Origin: Staphylococcus capitis subsp. capitis
GTDB taxonomy: Bacteria > Bacillota > Bacilli > Staphylococcales > Staphylococcaceae
Direction of reading: 5' to 3'
Length of the DNA stretch: 64,000 nt
Assembly: GCF_040739495.1 (NCBI RefSeq)
Contig: NZ_CP145263.1
Location: 124,001-188,000 of the forward strand
Under the pieces are notes generated by a model. The model was given only the letters and a program-made list of their open reading frames with translations, made no database searches and was not told the DNA's origin. Positions 33,673 to 44,329 of this stretch are shown piece by piece. The position numbers were made by a program, and so were the translations under genes. The stretch's first letter is position 1. Every line of letters begins with the position of its first letter.

Positions 33673-34326
33673 ATGATGAATGTACTAGTAATTGGTTCAA
33701 ATGGTGCAGTGGGCAGAAAAGTTATTTCGCAATTAAAAGACACTGAACATTCCTCTGTAGCACTTGTACGTAAAGAAGAACAAGTAAGTGAACTAAAAGA
33801 GTTAGGTGCAGATAAAGTCGTTGTCCAAGATTTAGAGGAAGATTTTTCAAGTGCTTTTGAAGGCGTAGATAGTGTCATATTTACAGCAGGTTCAGGTGGT
33901 AGTACTGGTGCAGATAAAACTTTATTAGTAGATTTGTGGGGAGCTAAAAAAGCTGTGGACTACGCTACTAAACATCAAGTGAAGAAATTTGTTCATTTAA
34001 GTGCTACAGATAGTGTTGAACCTGATAAAGAAACTGATGTTATGAAACCATATGCCGTAGCTAAACATTTCTCAGATCTTTATATTGAAAATTCAGATCT
34101 AAATTACACTATTGTCCATCCTGGCCCACTTCAAAATGAAGAAGGTACAGGTAAAATTAATGCTGAATTAGATATCACAAGAGATCCTAATAGCTATACA
34201 ATTCCTCGCGAAGACGTAGCAACTGTATTAATCGAAGCTCTTGATGCGTCAGCAGTTGAAGGTAAAGATATCTTCATTCAAACAGGTCAAACTGATATTA
34301 AGGATGCAATCAACAATATAAAATAA
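33673..34326 (+). CDS. NAD(P)-binding atypical SDR (YwnB/NAD(P)H-binding family)
   Basis: A 217-aa Rossmann protein. The dinucleotide motif is VLVIGSNGAVGRKVISQL, followed by ALVRKEEQ, VIFTAGSGGSTGADKTLLVDLWGAKKAVDYA, and the active-site-region KFVHLSAT and KPYAVAKHFSDLY (a Y-x-x-x-K-like motif). This matches the NAD(P)H-binding/YwnB-type epimerase-like proteins, whose substrate is unknown. The start may be either of the tandem ATGs at 33673 or 33676 behind gaggaaggag. It is monocistronic with its own terminator. Confidence 0.88.
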   Translation: MMNVLVIGSNGAVGRKVISQLKDTEHSSVALVRKEEQVSELKELGADKVVVQDLEEDFSSAFEGVDSVIFTAGSGGSTGADKTLLVDLWGAKKAVDYATKHQVKKFVHLSATDSVEPDKETDVMKPYAVAKHFSDLYIENSDLNYTIVHPGPLQNEEGTGKINAELDITRDPNSYTIPREDVATVLIEALDASAVEGKDIFIQTGQTDIKDAINNIK

Positions 34327-34338
34327 GTGATATATACT

Positions 34339-34378
34339 ACCCGTTCAAAGTTCATAAAACATTTTGAACGGGTTTTTA
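34339..34378 (+). terminator. Terminator of the SDR gene
   Basis: An 11-bp perfect stem (34339-34349 with 34363-34373) then T5. The remainder of 34327-34665 has a small 34511-34538 hairpin and promoter-like AT-rich sequence, no ORF. Confidence 0.9.
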
Positions 34379-34665
34379 ATTTAAGGTTATTAGACTTATG
34401 TTGAATCATGGTAGTGGTTATTAAGTATTCGTGTCCTAACAACTCGTGATATAATTATAGAAAGCTATTTAATAATAATAGAATTATAAAATGATTGAAT
34501 ATATAAAGTTTAACCTATCTTTAAATGTGAAAGTAGGTTTGAGATCAACGATAGATAAGAGACTGTAATGTTTATAGCGTATAAGTTATAGACTTAAGTT
34601 CCCAATTTACATTTCCAAGAACATCATAATAGAATTTACAACTAGAAGGTTTGGAGAACATTTAA

Positions 34666-35994
34666 ATGAAACATTTTTTAAAAATACATAAACATACTCT
34701 AAGAGAAAATACATTGATAAGTCTTATTTTTATAATGAGTTTATATAATAAATGGTTGCTACTTTTAGCGATTATTTTATCGGTTCTCTTGTTAAAAAGA
34801 GGAATACTTGGAGTGATCCAACTTATTTACCTCTATACTATAAGGAATTTAATGATTTCATTTTTCGACATGAGTGATAGCGCGTATAATCTTACATATG
34901 CGATTTACATTCTCATTTATGTTATAGGAATATTTTTCTTAATTAGACATATCAAACGTTGGGTAAGAAGCTATCTGATATTTACCTTTGCTCTAGCTTC
35001 AATCACTTTGATGCTAATTTATATCATAATGTCTTTGATTACATCTAATGATCCTCTTTATTCAATAACTAAACTCATTAATTACTTTATTCCATTAATC
35101 ATTATTGTTACTTTAGTTTATCTTATCAAAGAAGTAGATGAACTTATTAAATGGCTAGCGAATCAAGTTGTAACATTCATTCTTTTTACATTAATACCTT
35201 TAGTGATGTCATTAATAAAAGTTCTTTCTCAAGAACAATCATTTAAAGGGTTCTTCAATGACTCAAATACGTTTGCAGTCTTTCTTATATTAGGTTTATT
35301 AACTCTCATTATTTCATCTATGAAATATCATAAATTTAACTTCTTCGTCATGTTTGTTATGATGTCGGGAATTTTTGAACTTTATGTAACTCATTCTAAG
35401 TTGGCATGGTTTGTATTTATAGTATGTTTATTTCTCTCTTGATTGCTTTTAATTTTGAAAAAGCGTTATAAATATTTAACGATTCCCTTAATAATTTCAA
35501 TAATTATATTAAGTATCTTTCAACCGTCAATTCATTATTTAATTAAAAGCTTTGTGTTAAATGGTAACTCAGTTAAGAGTGTTTTAATGCCAAAGGATAA
35601 TCAAATTAAAAATATCGAGAATGTGCTAGAAACACATATGCTTATGGGGAATGGATTTGGTATGTCATTGCACGGTTTGACTAAAAATATGGATATAGAG
35701 GCAGGGAATGTGGTTTTTCAACTTATCATGTTTACTGGGGTAATTGGTTTAGCTTGTTATGTGATATATGTATTAAAAGTTATACTGTTAGCCACATATA
35801 TGTTTAAACTCACGTTTGTGCTCTTTATAGCAACCTTACTGACTAATACCGTAGAAATCGTAATGTTTAACTCAATAAATATCGGTGCTCTTTGTTACAT
35901 TCTTTGGGTGATTTATCTCAAGGATGGTTTACATAGGGATAGTAAGAATAAAATGGTTAAAAAATCTCTAGAGGTTGATAAAAGAAATATATAA
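34666..35994 (+). pseudogene. O-antigen polymerase/ligase-like membrane protein, interrupted by a stop
   Basis: The frame opens at ATG 34666 (RBS aaggtttggag) and meets TGA at 35440-35442, then continues in the same frame to 35994. Together the ~440 residues show about ten or eleven membrane helices and one longer loop, with MGNGFGMSLHGL near the C terminus, as in Wzy/O-antigen-ligase-type enzymes of surface-polysaccharide or glycan assembly. The stop falls in a hydrophobic helix (VCLFLS-stop-LLLIL), so the product would lose its C-terminal half. A TTG restart at 35443 has no RBS. It lies next to the SRR-adhesin locus, but a link is only inferred. Confidence 0.75.
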
Positions 35995-36007
35995 TCAAGG
36001 TTGTCCT

Positions 36008-36050
36008 ATATACATTTATTTATTAATTTGAAATTTAAATAAATGTATAT
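36008..36050 (+). terminator. Terminator after the polymerase-like gene
   Basis: A 15-bp perfect AT-rich stem (36008-36022 with 36036-36050). The 35995-36488 gap also holds a second imperfect hairpin (~36091-36126), and a cre-like half-match near 36228-36243. The sraP promoter is probably in 36370-36450. Confidence 0.65.
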
Positions 36051-36488
36051 GTCTTTAGATAAATTGCCAATAATCTAATGAAAAACAATAAAGTCGTCTT
36101 GAATTCCTATATATCAAGTCGGCTTATTATATGCATTTTTATGTATATTAATACATCAAGCTAAATTTATTTTATAGCTGAAAACGATTTAAATCCTAAT
36201 TGATTTACCTATAAAATTAATATAACGCTTTCATAAAAAGAATTTAATTTCAATAGTTATGAGGTAAAATTTTTGTTTATTTTTCGAAAAATCACGCTTA
36301 TCTAAGCGTCTCATTACACCTAAAGTGTATAAAGATACCTTAACGATATTTTTAAAATTTAGTTATATAAATATTGTGTTAAATTGGTTGCTTTTTACAT
36401 ATAGCGGGTTATATACTTAAGAAAATGAATATTTATGGTATAAATAACTATTTTTTACAAATTTTTAGGGATAAGTGAAAGGTCGATT

Positions 36489-39400
36489 ATGTCAAAAAAG
36501 AAAGAGATTTTAACAAGAGTCTTGGCCAAGAAAAAGCCCGGGTCAAACTCTATAAGTCCGGTAAAAACTGGGTTAAAGCGAGTATTAGTGAATTTGAATT
36601 ATTAAGAACAATGGGAGTGCCTTTTTTAAGTAAAAATATTAAAAAAGAAAGCCAAACTAAAGATAATAAAGGTAGTAGATTCAAGAAGAATGCTGCTAAG
36701 ACAACGGCCCTAGTCGGCGGAGCGTTCACATTCAACATGCTTCAAGATCATCATGCGTTAGCTGCTTCTGAGACGCCAATGACTTCAGAAATTTCATCTA
36801 ATAGCGGAACAGTTGCCAATCAAAACTCTACTACTATAAGAAATTCGCAAGCAAAGGTAACGAATAACACAACGTCAAATTCCACGCAGCAAAGTAGTGA
36901 AATCAAAAATTCTACTACTAAAACATCATCATCAGAAGTGATAAATAAAAACGAATCTAGTAGCGAAAAAGCTGTAGAAAGCAATCAAAATAGTGAAAGC
37001 ATAAAAAAAAGAAGCTAGTGAAAGTACGAATAAAGCACAAAATAGCGAACAATCTAAATCATCTTCAGAAAAATCTTCTATAAGTAAATCAACTGTTTCA
37101 AATACATCATCCACGAATAATGACAAAAATTCCCAACAACCTAAGAATACATCCACATCAGAAAAAACTTCTCAGGAATCTCAACAATTAAAATCAACAT
37201 CAGAAAGTTCAAATAATAAAAAAGAGGGTCAATCTAGACTTACTCAACATAGCCAAACAGCAACTCAAAAAGATACTATTAATAACCAAACAAGCACTCA
37301 TACTTCAGAAAAGCCGACTATTAATAAGAACTCTCAATCAGCAAGTGAATCATCGACATCAAAAGTAAGTAACTTGAGAACATTCAGTCGAATGAGTGTC
37401 TTTAAAACATTGGCAGCTACACCAGCTGCTTCTACAACAACTACTGCGTCAAGCGTATCTTCAAATTCAGTAGTAGTAACTAAAGATAACTTTAACGATC
37501 ATATGAATGTTTCAGGTTCAGCGGTATATGATCCTAAAACAGGTATTGTCACTTTAACGCCAGATGAAAAGAGTAAAAAAGGTGCCATTAGTTTAAATAC
37601 ACGTTTAGATTCAAATCGTAGTTTTCGTTTTGATGGTAAGGTCAATCTTGGTAATAGATATGAAGGATTTCATAATTCTACGGATGATTTTGATGGAGGA
37701 GACGGTATAGGTTTCGCCTTTTCTCCTGGTGACCGAGGTGAGATAGGTAAAGAAGGTGCAGCTGTAGGAATAGGTGGATTAAAAAATGCATTTGGGTTTA
37801 AATTAGATACCTTCCATAATACTTCACCACCTAAAGGGGATGCCAAAGCTAATAAAGATCCAAGTAGTATGATTGGGAAAGGTGCCTTCGGTGCGTTTGT
37901 CTCAACAGATACAAATGGTGTGGCGACAACTGATGTAAATAGTGCATCTCCTTTAAAAGTGCAACCAACGGATAATTCTCTCCAAGACTTTGTGATTGAT
38001 TATAATGGAGATACAAAAGTTATGACTGTTACCTATGCAGGTCAAACATGGACTAAAAATATGTCCGACTGGATTAAAAGGAGTGGTTCTACAACGTTTT
38101 CATTATCAATGACTGTGTCTACAGGTGGAGCTAAAAACCTTCAACAAGTTCAATTTGGTACATTTGAATATACACAATCTGCTACGGCACAAGTAAGGTA
38201 TGTGGATGCTAATACAGGTAAAGATATCATCCCTCCTAAAACATACGCTGGCGAAGTTGATGGCAGTGCGACTATTGATAAACAAATAGATGCAATGAAA
38301 AGTAAGGGATATAACTATATTGGTGTAGATAGTACTGGTGCACCTAATTATATAGATAGTACTGGAACAGTTAAATTAACTAATGCTGGTCAAAATATTA
38401 TTTACAAATTTAATGATGCACAAAAACCGACGATTAGTGTCAGTAATCCAACTATAGAAGTAGGGAAACCTACGTCACCAATTAGCGTTACAGTTACAGA
38501 TAATAGTTCAGATCCGGTTAAAACAACTGTAACAGGATTGCCAGATGGATTATCATTTGATAGTACTACTAATACCATTACAGGTACACCTACTCATATA
38601 GGTACAACGACTGTACAAGTGCATTCTGAAGATTCAACTGGTAATGCTTCAGATAGCAGCTTTGTCATTACAGTTAAAGATTCTACTGGACCAACGATTA
38701 CACAGATTAGTAATCAATCATCAGAAGTTTATAATCCAATCAATCCAATTACTATTAGTGCAACAGATAATAGCGGTGCTAAGGTAGATAACGAGGTATC
38801 AGGATTGCCAGATGGTCTTACATTTGATTCGAATACGAATACGATTAGTGGCACGCCAAGTAAAATGGGTAGTTTTACCATAACTATTACTTCAAAGGAT
38901 GAGACTGGGAATACATCAACGTCTACATTTAAGTATGATGTTACTAGAAATAGTACTAGTGATTCCATATCTACTTCTTCAAGTAAGAGCCTTTCAACAT
39001 CAAAAAGCAATAGTATAGCTAATTCAGAAAGTGCGTCAACAAGTAAGGCGAATTCAGAAAGTACGTCAACAAGCACAAGTATTGCAGATTCGCAAAGTAA
39101 ATCAGCAGCTGAAAGTACGTCAAAATCAATAAGTGAGAGTAATTCGAAAAAAGCATCAGAGAGTACAAGTAAGTCAGCAAGCACTAGCATATCAGATAGT
39201 GACTCAGCTAGCACAAGCACGTCATTAAGTGACTCAACTGCTAGTGTAAGTGCATCAGAGTCAACGAGCACAAGTGCATCAGGATCAGTGAGTGAATCAG
39301 AAAGTACATCTGACTCAACAAGTGAATCAGAAAGCACGTCAATAAGTGGTTCAGAATCAGAAAGTACATCTGAATCCACAAGTGAGAGTGATTCAACAAG

Positions 39401-41366
39401 CGCAAGCACGTCTGAATCACTAAGTACGTCAACATCAGAAAGTGAATCTGCTAAAGAGAGCACTTCAACGTCAATGAGCACGAGCGATTCGAGCAGTGAG
39501 AGTACATCAACATCTAACAGTACATCAGAGTCAACAAGCACAAGTGCATCAGATTCAGAAAGTGAAAGCACGTCAATAAGTGATTCAGAATCAGAAAGTA
39601 CATCAGGATCAACAAGCGTGAGTGAATCAGAAAGCGCGTCAGAGTCAACAAGTGCATCAGAAAGTGCATCTGACTCAACAAGTGAATCAGAAAGCACGTC
39701 AATAAGTGGTTCAGAATCAGAAAGTACATCTGAATCCACAAGCGAGAGTGATTCAACAAGCGCAAGTACGTCTGAATCACTAAGTACATCAACAAGCACA
39801 AGTGAATCGGATAGTGAGAGTATGTCAACATCAACAAGCGCGAGTGATTCAGATAGTACAAGTGAATCAATAAGTGACTCAATTGCTAGCGTAAGTGCAT
39901 CAGAGTCAACAAATGCAAGTACATCAGTTTCTACGAGCACAAGCGAATCAAGTAGTACAAGTGAATCAATAAGTGACTCAAGCAGTGAGAGTACATCATT
40001 ATCTGACAGTATTTCAGAATCATTAAGTACTTGTGAAAGTGAATCCACTAAAGAGAGCACGTCAACGTCAATAAGCACAAGCGACTCAACAAGTACTTCT
40101 GACTCAGAAAGTACATCAACATCTACGAGTGAGAGTGACTCATCAAGTCTAAGCACCTCAGACAGTACAAGTACATCAATGAGCAATTCAAATAGTGCGA
40201 GTGAGTCACTAAGTGGCTCAACAAGTACCTCAGGTAGTACTTCAAGTAGCGCAAGTACATCGGATTCATTAAGTACATCAACATCAGGTAGTTTAAGTAG
40301 TTCACAAAGCGACTCATCAAGTGCAAGCGCATCAACAAGCACTTCAGACTCAGAGAGCACATCAACATCAACAAGCGACAGTGTATCAACAAGTCTAAGT
40401 ACCTCAGACAGTACAAGTACTTCAATGAGTGCTTCAAACAGTGAAAGCGAGTCAATATCATCTAAGAGTCAATTCTCATCCTCTATGGTTGAATCGACTA
40501 GCTCTATGGTTGAACCGACTAGCACATCGTTGCCAGAATTTGATTTACCATCATACTTGGCTTCAGAATCAATCAGTGCTTCAACATCAATGAGTAGTTC
40601 AGAATCACTAAGTACATCAACATCAGATTCCTTAAGTGATTCGACATCGACGAGCGTATCGCTTTCAAACAGTGATTCAACATCAAATTCTCAATCAGTC
40701 AGTGATTCTAACTCTAGTAGCACATCAAGTTCAGAAAGTGTCTCTACGTCAGGTAGCACATCAAGTTCAGATAGCATGTCAACATCAATTAGCACATCAA
40801 CAAGTATGAGTAATTCTGAATCAGAAAGTGCATCAGACAGTAATTCGACATCAACAAGTGAATCAATAAGCGCATCAACATCAACGAGCGGGAACACTTC
40901 AAATAGTGTAAGTACTTCAGATAGTACAAGCACATCCGACTCAGATAGTACTTCAATGAGCACAAGTACGTCTGACTCAATAAGCACATCAACATCAACA
41001 AGCAACTCGGATTCTTCAAACCATCAAGGTTCGCTTGTGGATCCTAGTGGATTCAAACCTAGTCACCAAAATCCAGGTGAACAACATCTTAGTGGTAGTA
41101 TGGATTCTTCAGAATTCATTAATTCTAATCAGTCGAATAAAGAATCTAATTTCACTTCTGAAAATGAACACAATCATAATCAAGTGACTCAACATGGTGA
41201 AAAACATTCAGATCAACAAAATGACAAATCATTACCTAATACTGGTGAAGATGAAACAAATAGAGGCGGATTAGTTTCATTAGTATTAATAATGTTAGCT
41301 GGTTTAGGATTAATTAGAAGATCTAAAAAGGATAAAAATAAAGATAGAAAAAATAATGAAGATTAA
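36489..41366 (+). pseudogene. sraP: SraP-type serine-rich-repeat adhesin, two frameshifts
   Basis: If the frame is restored, this is a ~1625-aa SRR glycoprotein. It has a long accessory-Sec signal (GKNWVKASISEFELLRTMG, then TTALVGGAFTFNMLQDHHALA), SRR1 (~36760-37370), an L-type lectin module (~37460-38170), a beta-grasp module (~38180-38420), two cadherin-like modules (~38425-38950), SRR2 (38951-41020), and LPNTG (41232-41246) with membrane and basic tail. As sequenced the ATG at 36489 leads to a stop after 38 codons. One base is missing in the A6 at 36494-36499, and one is extra in the A8 at 37003-37010. The two shifts cancel outside the interval. The homologue is S. aureus SraP, a platelet/saliva-glycan adhesin. 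Confidence 0.85.
39299..39792 (+). repeat. Direct repeats inside SRR2
   Basis: A ~134-nt block at 39299-39432 recurs at 39659-39792 with only a few silent changes, an offset of 360 nt (120 codons). This indicates recent in-frame duplication within the Ser/Thr-rich region. Confidence 0.8.
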
Positions 41367-41391
41367 TCATAGCGATTAGTTACTTAATATT

Positions 41392-41467
41392 AAAAAGGCT
41401 AGGGTAATATAAATAAAATGATTACTATCACAAGTAAAACTAATTTATTTATCTCCTTAGCCTTTTT
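41392..41467 (+). terminator. Terminator or attenuator between sraP and secY2
   Basis: A 10-bp perfect base stem (41392-41401 with 41458-41467), extended by further AT pairs, with T5 at its 3' edge. It would separate high sraP expression from the accessory Sec genes. Confidence 0.8.
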
Positions 41468-41512
41468 GATATCATTTGAAAATGAAATAAACCATTTGAT
41501 TAGGGTGAAAAT

Positions 41513-42750
41513 ATGTTGAAAGAATTTGAATATAAAATTCTATATAAAAGAATATTATTTACATGTTTCATTTTAATTATTTACATACTTGGCAGTAATA
41601 TTTCTATTGTCGGTAATGAAGCAATTAAACAACATAAGGATTCATTCTTTAAGCTAGCAATTTCCAATGTCGGTGGAGACTTAAATACATTGAATATTTT
41701 TTCACTAGGACTTGGACCATGGTTAAGCTCAATGATTATCATTACCCTAATGAATTATAAAAATGAAGATAAAGTGAAAACATAAACGCGCGTAGAACGT
41801 CATTTTAAAGAAAGATTATTAACACTTCTTTTAAGTACGATTCAGGGATTCTATATCATACATTCATTTATTAATAAAAAGGCGATAACTGATACAAATA
41901 TTTTTATATTGTTACTTGTCTTAATTACAGGAACGTTATTTTTATATTGTTACTTGTCTTAATTACAGGAACGTTATTTTTAGTATGGTTAGCTGACCAA
42001 AATACCACATACGGCATTGCTGGACCTATGCCAATTGTATTAATGAGCCTTGTTAAATCAATGTTCAATAGTCATTTTGCTAAATTAAATTTAAATCCAA
42101 TACTATTGGTAATTATCATCTGTTCATTGGCTTTGATACTCTTCATCTTACTCTTTATAGAACGGTCAGAGTATCGCTTAGAATACAATGATATTATGAA
42201 TATTTCTTCAAAGGATACACCAACTTATTTGTCGTGGAAGTTAAATCCGGCGGGAAGTATAACGATAATGATGAGTTTATCTATCTTTATACTTGAGAAT
42301 AATATAGTTAATCTCATAGGTAGACTTGCCGTAGATAAGGATTTTGAGACGACTATTTTCAGTTTTTCAAACCCTATAGGTATTACAATCTATTTATTGA
42401 TGCAAATCGTATTAGGGTATGTCTTATCACGATTTTTAATTAACACGCGACGTAAATCGAAAGAATTTCTTAAAAACGGAAATTATTTTGAGGGGATATA
42501 TCCAGGTAAGCATACGACACGATTTTTATCACAAAAAGCACGCCGTGTTTGTTGGTCTGGTTCAATCATTGTAGCTATTGTGTTAGCTATTCCATTATAT
42601 TGTTCATTACTTGTGCCACATTTATTTGAGGAAATTTACTTTTCGATTCAATTGATTGTCTTTGTTTATATAGGTATCAATATCGCAGAAACACTGCGTG
42701 CGTATTTATATTTAGATGGTTACAAGCAAATATTAGATAAATATTGGTAA
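41513..42750 (+). pseudogene. secY2: SecY2, accessory Sec channel, doubly disrupted
   Basis: It begins as a normal SecY2 ([30 protein letters not shown] ... [16 protein letters not shown]) but has an in-frame TAA at 41783-41785, where S. aureus SecY2 appears to have Gln. The frame then resumes (RVERHFKERLLTLLLS) until a 38-bp tandem duplication (41900-41937 copied at 41938-41975) shifts it again. The remainder (41947-42750, from LVWLADQNTTYGIAGPMP to ILDKYW) is intact. SecY2 forms the membrane pore for the SRR adhesin. As sequenced no full channel can be made. Confidence 0.92.
41900..41975 (+). repeat. 38-bp tandem duplication in secY2
   Basis: Two identical adjacent 38-nt units (starting attttta, ending ggaacgtt). 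38 is not a multiple of three, so the second copy shifts the frame. Loss of one copy would restore this part of the gene. Confidence 0.95.
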
Positions 42751-42760
42751 GGAGGAAATT

Positions 42761-44329
42761 ATGAAGCGTTTTATTCCTGCATGGTATAGTCATGATAAAT
42801 GGTGGGAAAGTACATCAGTACCTTTCTATCAAAAGCGTCAATACACAGACTTTGATGATATGATCAGTTTAATGACAATGCATAGTAAAAATAATGTGAA
42901 TTATCAGTTGATGATACTTAGTTTCAGTCCTTATCTCAGAACTTTCCTCCATAGATATGATTTGTTTGAAACCAACTATTGGTCTGTGTTTGATGATATT
43001 CAAGGTGTTAGTCATCAAACGCCACAGGCAATTGATTATCGAGATTTAGCGTGGCCTGAAAATACAGAATTTATATTTACTCCTTATAAAATTCAGGCGG
43101 TCACAGGGGAACATACTTTTTCAAAGATACACTTTAGTCAAGAAGGATATTTAATGTGGATAGAAGACTTTCAACACAATATAATCCAACGACGCTATGT
43201 CATTGATGATAGAGGTTTTATTTCAGCGGTTAGAACATATACTGAAACGGGTCAAAGTAAAATGAAACATTACTTCTCAATCAAAGGAGAAGAAATATTT
43301 AAAGAAGATTTGAGAAATAAAACAGTGACAATTAAGGAGCAATTCCAATCAAATTTTAAACAAACAACTTATGCAACTATGGCAGATTTAATTGAAGAAA
43401 AGTTCAAAGAGTATGCCGAAAGAGAGATGAAAAAAGATGACTTAATCATCGTTGCATCAGATGAAAGACACAATTCAGTGATGGCTCATACGATAGATGA
43501 GTCTTCTTTATGTTTTTCAGTATTTACTGAGCGAAATAAGAAAGTAACGCCCGAACTATTTGATTCGATCTCTCAAGCACGCTATTGTCTAGTCGATACG
43601 CAAGACAATCAGAGAGAGATTCAACGTTATGCTAAGGAGTCTCAAACACATCTACATTTATTAAGAGTAACTCCCTTTGATGCGCAAACGATATCTAATA
43701 AAAGTAGTCAACTCTATGATACGTATGTAGGGTTATGGATAGATCAATTACCTAAACATGAATTGCGAGTGATTTTAACTTCATTATTTCAATATATTCA
43801 GCAAAAAGATCATTTCAAGTTAAAATTACTTACCAAATACAAGAATGATCCAAACGACTGGTTAATGGAAGAAATTGCTCGACTCAATGATACGTACCAC
43901 CAAGAAAAACAAGAACATTCTGAAGAAATAGAGGATATATTGGCATCACAAATAAAAAAAGAGTCGGTCATAGGATTGGAGTATGTACCTTTTTCAGAAG
44001 ACTTTGTTAGAGCTGTCTCAAATTTAAGGTTAGTTGTCGATTTATCAAATGAACCAGACCTCTTTCTACAAATCTGTTGTATAGGCGCAGGCGTGCCACA
44101 AGTTAATTATAGAGGGACTGATTATGTTAAATATGAACAGAATGGTTTAATCATAAAAGATATTTCTCAAATCGTCTCAGCTTTAGATTACTTTTTAGTA
44201 CATTTAAAAAAGTGGAATTATTCGTATGCATATTCCATGAGATTAGTAGATGAATTTAGTTCTATAAATATCATTCATCAAATTAATCAATTGTTTGAAG
44301 GTGATGATAAGTATGCCACGTACATTTAA
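42761..44329 (+). CDS. asp1: Asp1, accessory Sec system glycan/secretion protein
   Basis: A 522-aa protein of the Asp1 family, which has a GT-B glycosyltransferase-like fold without proven catalysis. It forms a complex with Asp2 and Asp3 that binds the SRR protein for export and modification. The start MKRFIPAWYSHDKWW and FEPDLFLQICCIGAGVPQVNY-type C-terminal block are typical, and length is as in S. aureus. The RBS aaggaggaaatt lies 10 nt past the secY2 stop. It overlaps asp2 by 17 nt. The frame is intact although secY2 is not. Confidence 0.93.
   Translation: MKRFIPAWYSHDKWWESTSVPFYQKRQYTDFDDMISLMTMHSKNNVNYQLMILSFSPYLRTFLHRYDLFETNYWSVFDDIQGVSHQTPQAIDYRDLAWPENTEFIFTPYKIQAVTGEHTFSKIHFSQEGYLMWIEDFQHNIIQRRYVIDDRGFISAVRTYTETGQSKMKHYFSIKGEEIFKEDLRNKTVTIKEQFQSNFKQTTYATMADLIEEKFKEYAEREMKKDDLIIVASDERHNSVMAHTIDESSLCFSVFTERNKKVTPELFDSISQARYCLVDTQDNQREIQRYAKESQTHLHLLRVTPFDAQTISNKSSQLYDTYVGLWIDQLPKHELRVILTSLFQYIQQKDHFKLKLLTKYKNDPNDWLMEEIARLNDTYHQEKQEHSEEIEDILASQIKKESVIGLEYVPFSEDFVRAVSNLRLVVDLSNEPDLFLQICCIGAGVPQVNYRGTDYVKYEQNGLIIKDISQIVSALDYFLVHLKKWNYSYAYSMRLVDEFSSINIIHQINQLFEGDDKYATYI

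Noticed and set aside
35443..35994. Second half of the polymerase-like gene as an independent gene
   Set aside because: It starts at a TTG with no RBS in the middle of a hydrophobic helix; it is better explained as the 3' part of one interrupted gene.
36228..36243. cre site upstream of sraP
   Set aside because: Only the tgaaagcg core matches; the 3' half of the consensus is lost.
38729..41019. Long open frames on the minus strand opposite the Ser-rich repeats, coding for leucine/aspartate-rich proteins
   Set aside because: They are the mirror image of the repetitive Ser/Thr codons of SRR2 and have no RBS or plausible protein family; a by-product of biased codon usage.
38951..41020. CRISPR-like short repeats
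   Set aside because: The repeats are irregular, in-frame and encode Ser-x-Ser units; there is no constant repeat with unique spacers and no cas genes in the window.
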